From an uncultured Lachnospiraceae bacterium (GTDB lineage Bacteria > Bacillota > Clostridia > Lachnospirales > Lachnospiraceae): DNA of 64,000 bases. The stretch spans positions 62,001-126,000 of the forward strand of contig CAKRHP010000007.1 of assembly GCA_934339135.1 (NCBI GenBank), given 5' to 3'. Position numbers and translations under genes: made by a program. Numbering within the stretch: the stretch's first letter is position 1; each line of letters opens with the position of its first letter. Under the pieces are notes generated by a model. The model was not told where the DNA came from. It made no database searches and saw only the letters and a program-made list of their open reading frames with translations. This document shows positions 1 through 7,522 of this stretch, one piece after another.

Positions 1-516
1 AAGGTCTTTGCGGATCAGTTTGACGATGTGGAGATTTTGTCGGAGCCTTATGCGGAGGAAGAATATGGCATTGCTGTCAATAAGGACGAGCAGGAGCTTT
101 TAAAGCAGATTGATCAGGCTCTGCAGGAGCTGAAGGAGGAAGGGACCCTCAATGATATTGTAAAAGCGTGGCTTCGGGACGGCGAGACGCATACGGCATA
201 CGAAAGCAGCCAAAAGAAAACGAACCGGAAAGAGTTGGTGATGGTAACGAATGCAGAGTTTCCTCCATATGAAAGTAAATTAGACTCCGGCGATATTGTA
301 GGCATTGATGTGGATATCATGAAAGCGGTCTGTGATAAACTGGACCGCAGACTGAAGATTACAGATACCGCATTTGATTCTGTGGTCGCAAATGTAGAGC
401 GTCAGATGGCAGATGTGGGGATGGCGGCGATGACGATTACCGGGGAAAGGAAGAAAAGTGTAGATTTTACACATCCATATATGAAAGCAACACAGGTAGT
501 CATCGTTCGTAAATGA
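1..516 (+). CDS. Amino-acid-type solute-binding protein, 3' end, with half of a second domain
   Basis: The gene is open at the left edge of the window; 171 codons remain. The first 60 or so residues look like the end of a PBP2 (HisJ/GlnH-type) binding domain, finishing with a helix around GTLNDIVKAWL. A second PBP2 domain then starts near residue 78 (ELVMVTNAEFPPYE), with GIDVDIMKAV and TGERKKSVDFTHPYM, the usual first-lobe signatures. It stops after about 94 residues, where a complete domain would need about 220. The protein therefore carries one domain plus only the first lobe segment of another. Family role, from knowledge: capture of amino acids outside the cell for an ABC importer. It could be a naturally truncated tandem or a decayed gene; the upstream part is not visible. 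Confidence 0.8.
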   Translation, partial: KVFADQFDDVEILSEPYAEEEYGIAVNKDEQELLKQIDQALQELKEEGTLNDIVKAWLRDGETHTAYESSQKKTNRKELVMVTNAEFPPYESKLDSGDIVGIDVDIMKAVCDKLDRRLKITDTAFDSVVANVERQMADVGMAAMTITGERKKSVDFTHPYMKATQVVIVRK

Positions 517-625
517 TCGTTTCTAATGGCGTGTCTTCTGTCGGACACAGAATTTTGTTCAGAATGACCACAAAGGTAGAAAGGATTGCAACAGGAAATA
601 TCCGGTAAAATATCTACATAGGTAG

Positions 626-659
626 AAAGCTTTGTCTCTTTGAGGGACAAAGCTTTTTT
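626..659 (+). terminator. Rho-independent terminator after the solute-binding protein gene
   Basis: An 11-bp perfect stem (626-636 with 646-656), extended by two further pairs around a 5-nt loop, runs into six T residues. It lies about 110 bases after the binding-protein stop codon. The 328-base gap from 517 to 844 holds only this terminator, the next gene's promoter and its 5' leader. Confidence 0.85.
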
Positions 660-703
660 GCATAAATATGTAATAATTTCTTAAAAATTTCACAAAATGC
701 TGG

Positions 704-732
704 TTGACAAAATAGAGCAATGTTACTATAAT
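704..732 (+). promoter_or_regulatory. Consensus sigma-A promoter of the NlpC/P60 gene
   Basis: TTGACA (704-709) and TATAAT (727-732) are separated by exactly 17 bases, a perfect match to the vegetative promoter consensus. The predicted transcript starts near 739, leaving a 5' leader of roughly 105 bases. No strong hairpin was seen in the leader. Confidence 0.88.
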
Positions 733-844
733 TGTTAATAACGTGTAACATTTATGTAATAATTTAGCAGACACAAAACTTTATACAGAATAAGGAAAAC
801 ATAGAAATTATTGAGAAGTACGATTTACAGAAAGGATTTTTAGT

Positions 845-2242
845 ATGTTAAAGTCAAAAAGATTGAAAAGGAAAGCGGTTTGTTTAGGACTTACAGCGAC
901 ATTGGTTTCTGGTTTTGCAGTGACATTTGTCGTTCCTACCGCAGCAAATATCTGTCGTGAATTAAATATGGCAGGCATTTCGCTTTCTCTGGATAAGTTT
1001 TCGTCTAATAATAAGGACGCTATTATAAATTCATCTGTGTCTCAGCCGGCACAGACGGCAACAGAATCATCCGTATCTGCCACACCGGAAACTACTGCAG
1101 AAGCTACGGCAGAGCCGGTGAAGGAGACAAAGAAAGCACCAAAGAAGAATGACACGCCGAAGCGTGTGGACAAGGGGCTTGTTACCGACATGGATGTAAA
1201 GGCGATTTCTACAGCCAGCGATTACGTTCATGTTCGTAAGAAACCGACAACACATAGTAAGATTGTCGGCAGATTGTACAAGGGATGTTCTGCAGATATT
1301 TTAAAAACGAAAAAAGGATGGGTAAAGATCCGTTCCGGTAATGTAACAGGTTATATTAAGAAAAGTTATCTTGCAATTGGTGATGATGCCAAGAAGATGA
1401 TTGGCAAGTATGGTCAGAAATATGTACGTGTTAAAACAACGGTTGTGACATTGAATGTACGTAAGAAACCAAATATAAAGTCAAAGATTTTGACACAGAT
1501 TCCAATTGAGGAAAATTATGATGTGATCAAAACAACCGATCACTGGTATAAGATTGAGATTGATGGAGATACAAAGGGTTATGTCCGTAAGGAATATGTA
1601 ACACTTCATGTAAGATTTAAGCATGCGAAGTCTATGGCAGAGATTAAGGCTGAACACCGCAGAAAGCTTGCAGCAAAGAGAGCTGAGAGACAGAGACTTG
1701 CAGCACTTGCAGCATCCCGCGCTTCCAGCAGCACTTCTTCCAGATCAACCTCCAAAAGAAGCTATAGCAGTTCTCGCAGAAGAAGTTCTTCTCGTAGCAG
1801 CTACAGTTCACGGAGAAGTTCCAGCAGTTCATCTTCCCGCAGTAGTTCCAGCAGTTCCAGCTATACAGCATCTGCAAGTGGATCTACCGGATCGGATATT
1901 GCAAGCTATGCACAGAAATTTGTAGGAAACCCATATAGATGGGGAGGCACAAGCCTGACAGGTGGTGCAGACTGCTCCGGTTTCACGATGACAATATATG
2001 CTCAGTATGGTTATAGTCTTCCTCATTCTTCTTCAGCACAGGCAGGATGTGGACGTAGTGTAAGTCTTTCCAGTGTACAGCCTGGAGACTTGATTTTCTA
2101 TAAGCATGGCAGCAGCATTGGTCACGTTGCAATGTACATTGGTGGTGGACGAGTAGTGCATGCGCAGTCAAGACGTACAGGTATTACCACATCCAGCATG
2201 TATTACAACCAGCCGGCATGTGCAAGACGTATTGTAGGATAA
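845..2242 (+). CDS. Secreted SH3b-SH3b-NlpC/P60 cell-wall peptidase
   Basis: This 465-residue exported protein is expected to cleave peptide stems of peptidoglycan (NlpC/P60 family endopeptidase). A basic start and hydrophobic stretch (residues 1-35) form the signal peptide. Two bacterial SH3 domains follow (about 115-180 and 190-260), each with a VRKKP core, presumably binding the wall. A Lys/Arg/Ala helix and an unusual Ser/Arg-rich linker (about 280-345) lead to the catalytic domain. The triad is visible as Cys377 (ADCSGF), His427 (GHVAMYIG) and His439 (VVHAQS). The ATG at 845 follows AGAAAGGA at good spacing. The gene is monocistronic, with a perfect promoter upstream and a terminator downstream. 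Confidence 0.93.
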   Translation: MLKSKRLKRKAVCLGLTATLVSGFAVTFVVPTAANICRELNMAGISLSLDKFSSNNKDAIINSSVSQPAQTATESSVSATPETTAEATAEPVKETKKAPKKNDTPKRVDKGLVTDMDVKAISTASDYVHVRKKPTTHSKIVGRLYKGCSADILKTKKGWVKIRSGNVTGYIKKSYLAIGDDAKKMIGKYGQKYVRVKTTVVTLNVRKKPNIKSKILTQIPIEENYDVIKTTDHWYKIEIDGDTKGYVRKEYVTLHVRFKHAKSMAEIKAEHRRKLAAKRAERQRLAALAASRASSSTSSRSTSKRSYSSSRRRSSSRSSYSSRRSSSSSSSRSSSSSSSYTASASGSTGSDIASYAQKFVGNPYRWGGTSLTGGADCSGFTMTIYAQYGYSLPHSSSAQAGCGRSVSLSSVQPGDLIFYKHGSSIGHVAMYIGGGRVVHAQSRRTGITTSSMYYNQPACARRIVG

Positions 2243-2285
2243 CGAATTGACAAAATTAATGAAATATGCTATATTTTATTTATAC

Positions 2286-2319
2286 AACGGCGTAGTTTTA
2301 TAAAAACTATGCCGTTTTG
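2286..2319 (+). terminator. Rho-independent terminator after the NlpC/P60 gene
   Basis: A 14-bp stem (2286-2299 with 2303-2316, one G-T pair) with a 3-base loop is followed by a short T run, 43 bases after the stop codon. Confidence 0.82.
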
Positions 2320-2389
2320 TGCATTTATACACAAGATAATTAAGTAAAGTATAAAATAACGGACAGGCATGGATGGGAGGTTTACCAGA

Positions 2390-2839
2390 ATGAAAAGAAA
2401 TGAATTAGACCACATTGATTATGAAATATTGAAAATGTTACAGGAAAACGCCAGAGTGCCATTGAAAGAGATTGCAGAAAGGGTATACCTTTCCTCTCCG
2501 GCAGTATCAGCCCGTATTGAAACTCTTATGAAGAAGGGATATATCGAAGGTTTTCATGCCCAGATCAATCCTCAGGTGATGGGGTATCACATTAAAGCAT
2601 TTATTAATTTGGAGGTGACTCCGCAGGATAAAAAGCAATTTTACCCATTTATTAAGGAATGCAAAAATGTGGTGGAATGTAATTGTGTAACAGGAGATTA
2701 TTCCATGCTTTTGGAGGTGCTGTTTCATAGTACAGCGGAGCTGGATCAGTTTATAGGGGAGCTGCAGGAATATGGCAGAACCAATACTCTGATCGTATTT
2801 TCCACTTCCGTAGAGCATCGGGGGCTTATTATCGGTTAA
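2390..2839 (+). CDS. Lrp/AsnC-family transcriptional regulator
   Basis: A 149-residue protein of standard Lrp/AsnC length. The N-terminal winged helix reads LDHIDYEILKMLQENARVPL then LKEIAERVYLSSPAVSARIE. The C-terminal half is the alpha/beta RAM ligand-binding domain (VMGYHIKAFINLEV; NVVECNCVTGDYSMLLEV). Family members sense amino acids and control their metabolism or transport; the effector here cannot be read from sequence. The ATG at 2390 is chosen because GGGAGG lies 9 bases upstream; an in-frame ATG at 2369 lies upstream of that site. It stands alone, with no obvious operon partner. Confidence 0.9.
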   Translation: MKRNELDHIDYEILKMLQENARVPLKEIAERVYLSSPAVSARIETLMKKGYIEGFHAQINPQVMGYHIKAFINLEVTPQDKKQFYPFIKECKNVVECNCVTGDYSMLLEVLFHSTAELDQFIGELQEYGRTNTLIVFSTSVEHRGLIIG

Positions 2840-2999
2840 TGGTATGCGGGATACCCGTTACAATGGTTATGTGATCGAAAGGGAAAGTTGATTTTTTTGA
2901 ATTATTGTATATAATAATAAATATCTGGCAGAAATGTATTGGAATGAAATGCTTCCGGAGGTGCCGGGAGCATTTTTAGAGGCATAGGAGGTAAGAATT

Positions 3000-3344
3000 A
3001 TGGCATTTTTTGACAGTATGAAGGAAACCCTGACCACAGCAGGCAGAGACGTGAGCCAGAAGGCAAAGGAAGTATCCGGAGTGGCGAAGCTGAAGCTGGA
3101 TATTAAGTCCAAAGAGGATGCGTTAAATAAAGAGTATATTGCTCTGGGAAAACGTTACTATGATATGCATAAGGAAGGTGAAGTGGCAGATGAGCAGATG
3201 GCAAACATCAGCACGCTTTTGAATGAGATTGCAGATCTTAAGGACGAGGTTGTGCGCATTCAGGGTGGTAGCAGCTGTCCACAGTGTGGTGCTGTGATTC
3301 CGGATGGAGCAGCTTTCTGCAGTAAGTGTGGAGCAAGGATGTAG
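3000..3344 (+). CDS. Small coiled-coil protein with C-terminal zinc ribbon
   Basis: The 114-residue protein has a charged helical N-terminal part (about 1-85, rich in Lys, Glu and Ala, probably coiled coil). A C-terminal zinc ribbon carries two CxxC pairs (CPQCG and CSKCG). There is no signal peptide or membrane helix. Similar small zinc-ribbon proteins are common in clostridia and mostly uncharacterised; no function is claimed. AGGAGG sits just upstream of the ATG, and a terminator follows directly, so it is probably transcribed alone. Confidence 0.8.
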   Translation: MAFFDSMKETLTTAGRDVSQKAKEVSGVAKLKLDIKSKEDALNKEYIALGKRYYDMHKEGEVADEQMANISTLLNEIADLKDEVVRIQGGSSCPQCGAVIPDGAAFCSKCGARM

Positions 3345-3370
3345 TAAACAATACAATTTTTTACCGTGGA

Positions 3371-3413
3371 AAACGATCTGGAGTATTTTGAAAATATTTT
3401 AGATCGTTTTTTT
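3371..3413 (+). terminator. Rho-independent terminator after the zinc-ribbon gene
   Basis: A 9-bp outer stem (3371-3379 with 3401-3409) encloses AT-rich sequence and runs into seven T residues. Confidence 0.75.
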
Positions 3414-3552
3414 GTTGCAGTTTTTGTATCATATTATTTATATTTCGGGAGATAATAATCCTGTTTTAAAGTATCTGGCAAAGTTTGTGCTGCCAGAAAT
3501 AAAATGCATATCTGTACTGTTTTTGGGACAGATAGAAAGGGCGGTAAGAAAT

Positions 3553-4491
3553 ATGAATAATAGAAAAGTTGCAATTATTGGATGTGGATATGTAGGAGCA
3601 GCCACGGCGTTTTCCATTATGCAGAGTGGTCTGTTTTCGGAAATGGTGTTGTTGGATGTAGACCGGAAAAAAGCAGAGGGCGAGGCAATGGACATCATGC
3701 ATGGCATGCCCTTTGCGATGCCGATCCATATTCATGCCGGTGATTATGATGATATTGCAGACAGTGCCATCATTATTGTCACGGCGGGATGCAATCAGAA
3801 GCCGGAGGAGTCACGGCTGGATCTGGTTCATAAAAATATTGAGATTTATCGCCAGATCATGGGGGAGATCGCAGCAAGAGAGGTAGAAGGCATTCTTTTG
3901 ATCGTGTCAAATCCGGTGGACATTCTTACTTATGTGGCGTGGAAATTTTCCGGGCTGCCAAAGCATCGAGTAATGGGTTCTGGGACGGTGCTTGATACTG
4001 CGCGGTTGAAATGTATGCTGGGAAATGAGCTGGGAGTGGATGCAAGAAGCGTTCATGCGTTTATTATCGGTGAGCATGGGGACAGTGAGCTAGCAGTATT
4101 TAGCAGTGCCAATGTGTCGGGAATCGATCTGAAGGATTTTTATGATATGTGCCAACCGGACGAGTATCATGAAGACACGGAGCGAATCTATGATCAGGTA
4201 AAGGACAGTGCCTATAAGATCATTGAGAGCAAAAAGGCCACATACTTTGGTGTAGCAATGGCGGTGCGGCGTATCTGTGAGTGCATTATGCGAAATGAGC
4301 ATTCCATTTTGACGGTGTCCGGTGTCGTGGAAGGGCAGTATGGAGCCTGTGATATGGCACTGAGTCTGCCGGCAATTGTGGGGAGTCATGGTTTGGAGCA
4401 GATTATTCAGATCGAATTGGATGAGAAGGAGGAGGAGCAGCTTCAGGAGTCGATCCGGGTGCTGGAAGGCGTATTGGATGAGTGTATGTAA
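3553..4491 (+). CDS. ldh: L-lactate dehydrogenase
   Basis: The 312-residue enzyme reduces pyruvate to L-lactate with NADH in the cytoplasm, regenerating NAD in fermentation. The Rossmann motif is GCGYVGAAT near the start and Asp35 fits an NAD enzyme. Gln82 in NQKPEESR occupies the specificity position where malate dehydrogenases have Arg, so lactate dehydrogenase is preferred. Arg88, Asp148, Arg151 (LDTAR) and His175 (GEHGDSE) are the expected substrate and catalytic residues. The ATG at 3553 is chosen because the conserved family start lies there; an open frame extends 47 codons upstream without family-like sequence. The next gene starts an NAD salvage operon, a metabolically sensible neighbour. 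Confidence 0.92.
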   Translation: MNNRKVAIIGCGYVGAATAFSIMQSGLFSEMVLLDVDRKKAEGEAMDIMHGMPFAMPIHIHAGDYDDIADSAIIIVTAGCNQKPEESRLDLVHKNIEIYRQIMGEIAAREVEGILLIVSNPVDILTYVAWKFSGLPKHRVMGSGTVLDTARLKCMLGNELGVDARSVHAFIIGEHGDSELAVFSSANVSGIDLKDFYDMCQPDEYHEDTERIYDQVKDSAYKIIESKKATYFGVAMAVRRICECIMRNEHSILTVSGVVEGQYGACDMALSLPAIVGSHGLEQIIQIELDEKEEEQLQESIRVLEGVLDECM

Positions 4492-4559
4492 AGGAACTGA
4501 ATGGTAAGCTGCAGACTACGCAAAGTGAAACCTGAAATATTTAAAATTTTATAAAATGC

Positions 4560-4587
4560 TTGACATAATACTCAAGAAGATTATAAT
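4560..4587 (+). promoter_or_regulatory. Sigma-A promoter of the NAD salvage operon
   Basis: TTGACA (4560-4565) and TATAAT (4582-4587) are 16 bases apart. A palindromic operator-like site fills the spacer and -10 region, so a bound regulator would block polymerase. Confidence 0.85.
4565..4587. promoter_or_regulatory. Operator-like site 1 of the NAD salvage operon
   Basis: A 23-base imperfect inverted repeat (ATAATACTC, 5 bases, GATTATAAT; 7 of 9 positions symmetric) lies between the -35 and -10 boxes. It shares TAATACTCAA with site 2, whose centre is 37 bases downstream. Binding by the adjacent NrtR-like protein is inferred. Confidence 0.6.
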
Positions 4588-4601
4588 AAAGCACATGGAG
4601 C

Positions 4602-4624
4602 GTAATACTCAAATTGAGAATTAC
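4602..4624. promoter_or_regulatory. Operator-like site 2 of the NAD salvage operon
   Basis: A 23-base inverted repeat has arms GTAATACTCAA and TTGAGAATTAC around a central A, with one asymmetric position. It lies in the presumed 5' leader, just before the ribosome site of the nrtR-like gene. Autoregulation by that gene's product is inferred. Confidence 0.65.
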
Positions 4625-4645
4625 AGATGAAAGGAGCGGTTATGC

Positions 4646-5410
4646 GTGGAGGCACGGGATCAAAATGGAATGACAGAGACTCAGTTTTTACGGCAGTATG
4701 ATCCGGATCGGTATGAGAAACCGGCAGTAACAGTGGATATGCTGATCTTTACTGTCAATCCCAAGAGAAACTATTCTCTGGAGCTGTTGATGATTGAAAG
4801 GGGAGGCCATCCTTATTTGGGAAAATGGGCCCTTCCCGGAGGTTTTGTGGAGATGGATGAGTCTTTGGAAGAGGCTGCCGCCAGGGAGTTGAAGGAGGAG
4901 ACGGATCTGTCAGATATTTATATGGAGCAGTTGTTTACCTTTGGGGATGTAAACCGGGATCCCAGAATGCGCGTGATCTCTGTGGCATATATGGCGCTGG
5001 TGCCGAAGGAAAAACTTCATCCGGTAGCCGGGGACGATGCGGCGAATGTGCGATGGTTTACGATCAAGACACAAGAGGATGGCAGTCTGCTCCTGTTGGC
5101 AAATGGAGTAACCTTGACGGAGGAGAGCATTGCGTTTGACCACGAAAAGGTGATCAAGACAGCCCTTCAGAGGATGAGAAATAAGGTAGAGTATACAGAT
5201 ATTGCTTTTGAACTGGCGGGAGAGAAATTTACATTAACCCAGCTCCAGTCAGTTTATGAAGCGATTCTTGGACGGGAACTTCATAAGCCTAATTTTCGCA
5301 GAAGTATAGCAGACCGGGTGGAAAAGACCGGGGAAAAGGAGACACAAAGTTTGCATCGCCCATCGTGCCTGTATCGTAAGAAGGGCGGAGAGCGAGAACA
5401 TCGTTTTTAA
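4646..5410 (+). CDS. nrtR: NrtR-like Nudix/winged-helix regulator of NAD salvage
   Basis: The 254-residue protein has an N-terminal Nudix domain (about 25-165) and a C-terminal winged helix (about 175-240, with FTLTQLQSVYEAILG and KPNFRRSIADRV). This is the layout of NrtR, the ADP-ribose-responsive repressor of NAD genes. The Nudix box (66-88) keeps the catalytic Glu pattern REL-x-EE, but the usual Gly near its end is Asp87, so residual hydrolase activity is possible. Start is GTG 4646, 9 bases after AAGGAG; the ATG at 4642 is in another frame. Nicotinamidase and nicotinate phosphoribosyltransferase follow on the same strand. An ADP-ribose pyrophosphatase role is the alternative. Confidence 0.82.
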   Translation: MEARDQNGMTETQFLRQYDPDRYEKPAVTVDMLIFTVNPKRNYSLELLMIERGGHPYLGKWALPGGFVEMDESLEEAAARELKEETDLSDIYMEQLFTFGDVNRDPRMRVISVAYMALVPKEKLHPVAGDDAANVRWFTIKTQEDGSLLLLANGVTLTEESIAFDHEKVIKTALQRMRNKVEYTDIAFELAGEKFTLTQLQSVYEAILGRELHKPNFRRSIADRVEKTGEKETQSLHRPSCLYRKKGGEREHRF

Positions 5411-5427
5411 CAGAGAGGTGGTCATTT

Positions 5428-5946
5428 ATGGGTAAGGTATTAGTTGTAGTGGATATGCAGAACGATTTTATTTCCGGTAGTCTGGGGACGAAGGAAGCAC
5501 AGGTGATCGTGCCGGCAGTTGTGGCAAAGATCAAAGAGTATCAGGAGAATGGAGACAAGGTAGTATATACATATGACACCCATGGGGAGAACTATATGGA
5601 GACGCAGGAAGGACGGAATCTGCCGGTAAAACATTGTATTCGTGGAACCTGGGGCTGGGAGCTTCCGGATGAGATTGACGAACTGGCGGCGGGGGCAGAG
5701 AAGTACGAAAAGCCAACCTTTGGAAGCCGCCGGCTGATGGAGGATCTGGCAGAATGGAATCCGGATGCGATTGAGTTTGTGGGGCTTTGTACGGACATCT
5801 GTGTGGTATCCAATGTGCTTGGGACGAAAGCGTGGCTGCCGGAAACTCTGTTGACGGTGGACAGCAGCTGCTGTGCCGGGGTGACACCGGAGAGCCATGA
5901 GGCAGCGCTGGCGACTATGCGGTCATGTCAGGTAAATGTGATATAG
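5428..5946 (+). CDS. pncA: Nicotinamidase (isochorismatase-fold hydrolase)
   Basis: The 172-residue cysteine hydrolase should deamidate nicotinamide to nicotinic acid, the first step of NAD salvage. The catalytic triad is visible: Asp9 (VDMQNDF), Lys95 (EKPTFGS) and Cys125 (CTDICVVSN). Asp50 and His52 (YDTHGENY) with His69 (VKHCIRGT) fit the metal site. It begins 17 bases after the nrtR-like gene and ends 18 bases before pncB, so the three are one transcript. Isochorismatase-family enzymes include other amidases, but this context makes nicotinamidase the clear choice. Confidence 0.9.
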   Translation: MGKVLVVVDMQNDFISGSLGTKEAQVIVPAVVAKIKEYQENGDKVVYTYDTHGENYMETQEGRNLPVKHCIRGTWGWELPDEIDELAAGAEKYEKPTFGSRRLMEDLAEWNPDAIEFVGLCTDICVVSNVLGTKAWLPETLLTVDSSCCAGVTPESHEAALATMRSCQVNVI

Positions 5947-5964
5947 AGAAAGGTCGTGATAACG

Positions 5965-7413
5965 ATGAAACAATTTGATAAACGGAATTTAACAATGGTA
6001 ATGGACTTTTACGAACTGACCATGAGTAACGGATATTTCCGGGAGCAGGACAGAGATACCCGTGTAGCATTTGATGTATTTTACCGCAAAAATCCTGACG
6101 GTGGTGGATATTCCATTTTTGCAGGACTGGAGCAGATCATAGAATATATTCAGGATCTTCATTTTGATGATGACGATATCGCGTATCTGCGGGAGCAGAA
6201 GATCTTTGAGGAGGACTTTCTGGAGTATCTGCGGAATTTCAAGTTTGAGGGAGACCTCTATGCATTCCCGGAGGGGACGATCATGTATCCGAATGAACCG
6301 ATCTTAACGATCGTAGCGCCTCTGATCGATGCACAGCTTGTGGAGACGGCAGTGCTTTTGCAGGTCAATCATCAGTCTCTGGTGGCAACGAAGGCAAGCC
6401 GTATCGTCCGGGCAGCCCAGGGCAGAGCTGTCTCTGATTTTGGCGCCAGACGTGCCCACAATATGGATGCGGCAGTATATGGTGCCAGAGCAGCGTATAT
6501 TGGCGGAGTGAACGGAACGGCGACGGTGCTTTCCGGAGAAATGTTTGGCATTCCGGTAGGGGGGACGATGGCACACAGCTGGGTAATGTATTATGAGGAT
6601 GAGTACACAGCATTCAAAAAGTATGCGGAGACATACCCGGATGGAACCGTGCTTCTCATTGATACCTATGACGTATTAAAGAGCGGTGTGCCAAATGCGA
6701 TCCGGATTGCCAAAGAGGTGCTAGAGCCCATGGGCAAGCGCCTCAAGGGTGTACGTATTGACAGCGGTGACCTGGCATACTTGTCCAAAAAGACCCGGAA
6801 AATGTTGGATGAAGCAGGTCTTACAGACTGCCAGATCGTAGCCTCCAACAGTCTTGACGAATACACGATCTCTTCTCTGATCGATCAGGGGGGCTGTATT
6901 GACAGCTTTGGCGTGGGGGAACGTCTGATCACTTCCAAGAGTGAGCCGGTCTTCGGAGCTGTTTACAAGATATCTGCGGTAAAACGCGATGGCGTATACC
7001 AGCCAAGGATCAAGGTTTCTGAAAACGTGGAAAAGATCACAAATCCGGGACTGAAAAAGGTTTACCGTATTTATGATGAAACAGGAAAGGCGGTGGCGGA
7101 TCTCATCGGCAGGTATGATGAGGAGATTGACCTTACAAATCCGTTCCGTTATGTGGATCCGGTTGCTCCATGGCGTCAGCGTACCTTTGACAACTGTACC
7201 GGTAAACAGCTTCAGGTGCCGATCTTTAAGGATGGAAAGCTGGTTTATAAGCTGCCGTCTCTGGAGGAGATCCGTGCCTATGTCAAGGAGCAGATGAAGG
7301 AAGAGATGTGGCCGGAGGAGCAGCGTTTTGAAAATCCTCATGTACATTATCTGGATATGACACCGAATTATTATGATATGAAGATGGAACTGCTGTATGA
7401 GGTGCAGAAGTAG
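5965..7413 (+). CDS. pncB: Nicotinate phosphoribosyltransferase
   Basis: The 482-residue enzyme joins nicotinic acid and PRPP to give nicotinate mononucleotide, the committed step of the Preiss-Handler route, and takes the product of the preceding nicotinamidase. Family signatures include MDFYELTMSNGYF near the start, SDFGARRAHNMDAAVYG and GGTMAHSWVM, followed by the VRIDSGDLAYLS phosphoribosyl-binding region. The length is normal. ATG 5965 is preferred over an in-frame GTG at 5956, which lies too close to the AAAGG ribosome site. Confidence 0.94.
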   Translation: MKQFDKRNLTMVMDFYELTMSNGYFREQDRDTRVAFDVFYRKNPDGGGYSIFAGLEQIIEYIQDLHFDDDDIAYLREQKIFEEDFLEYLRNFKFEGDLYAFPEGTIMYPNEPILTIVAPLIDAQLVETAVLLQVNHQSLVATKASRIVRAAQGRAVSDFGARRAHNMDAAVYGARAAYIGGVNGTATVLSGEMFGIPVGGTMAHSWVMYYEDEYTAFKKYAETYPDGTVLLIDTYDVLKSGVPNAIRIAKEVLEPMGKRLKGVRIDSGDLAYLSKKTRKMLDEAGLTDCQIVASNSLDEYTISSLIDQGGCIDSFGVGERLITSKSEPVFGAVYKISAVKRDGVYQPRIKVSENVEKITNPGLKKVYRIYDETGKAVADLIGRYDEEIDLTNPFRYVDPVAPWRQRTFDNCTGKQLQVPIFKDGKLVYKLPSLEEIRAYVKEQMKEEMWPEEQRFENPHVHYLDMTPNYYDMKMELLYEVQK

Positions 7414-7522
7414 TTCTGGCAGCACCGTCAAATTTCCCGGAATGGTTGACAAATCGGGGGAGGAATACTAAAGTAAATAGGATAGGGTTATTATAAGAAA
7501 ATTAGGAAAAGAGGGACAGCAG

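Noticed and set aside
1720..1870. The Ser-rich repetitive stretch as a CRISPR or DNA repeat array
   Set aside because: It is an in-frame Ser/Arg linker inside the NlpC/P60 protein, with no regular repeat-spacer spacing.
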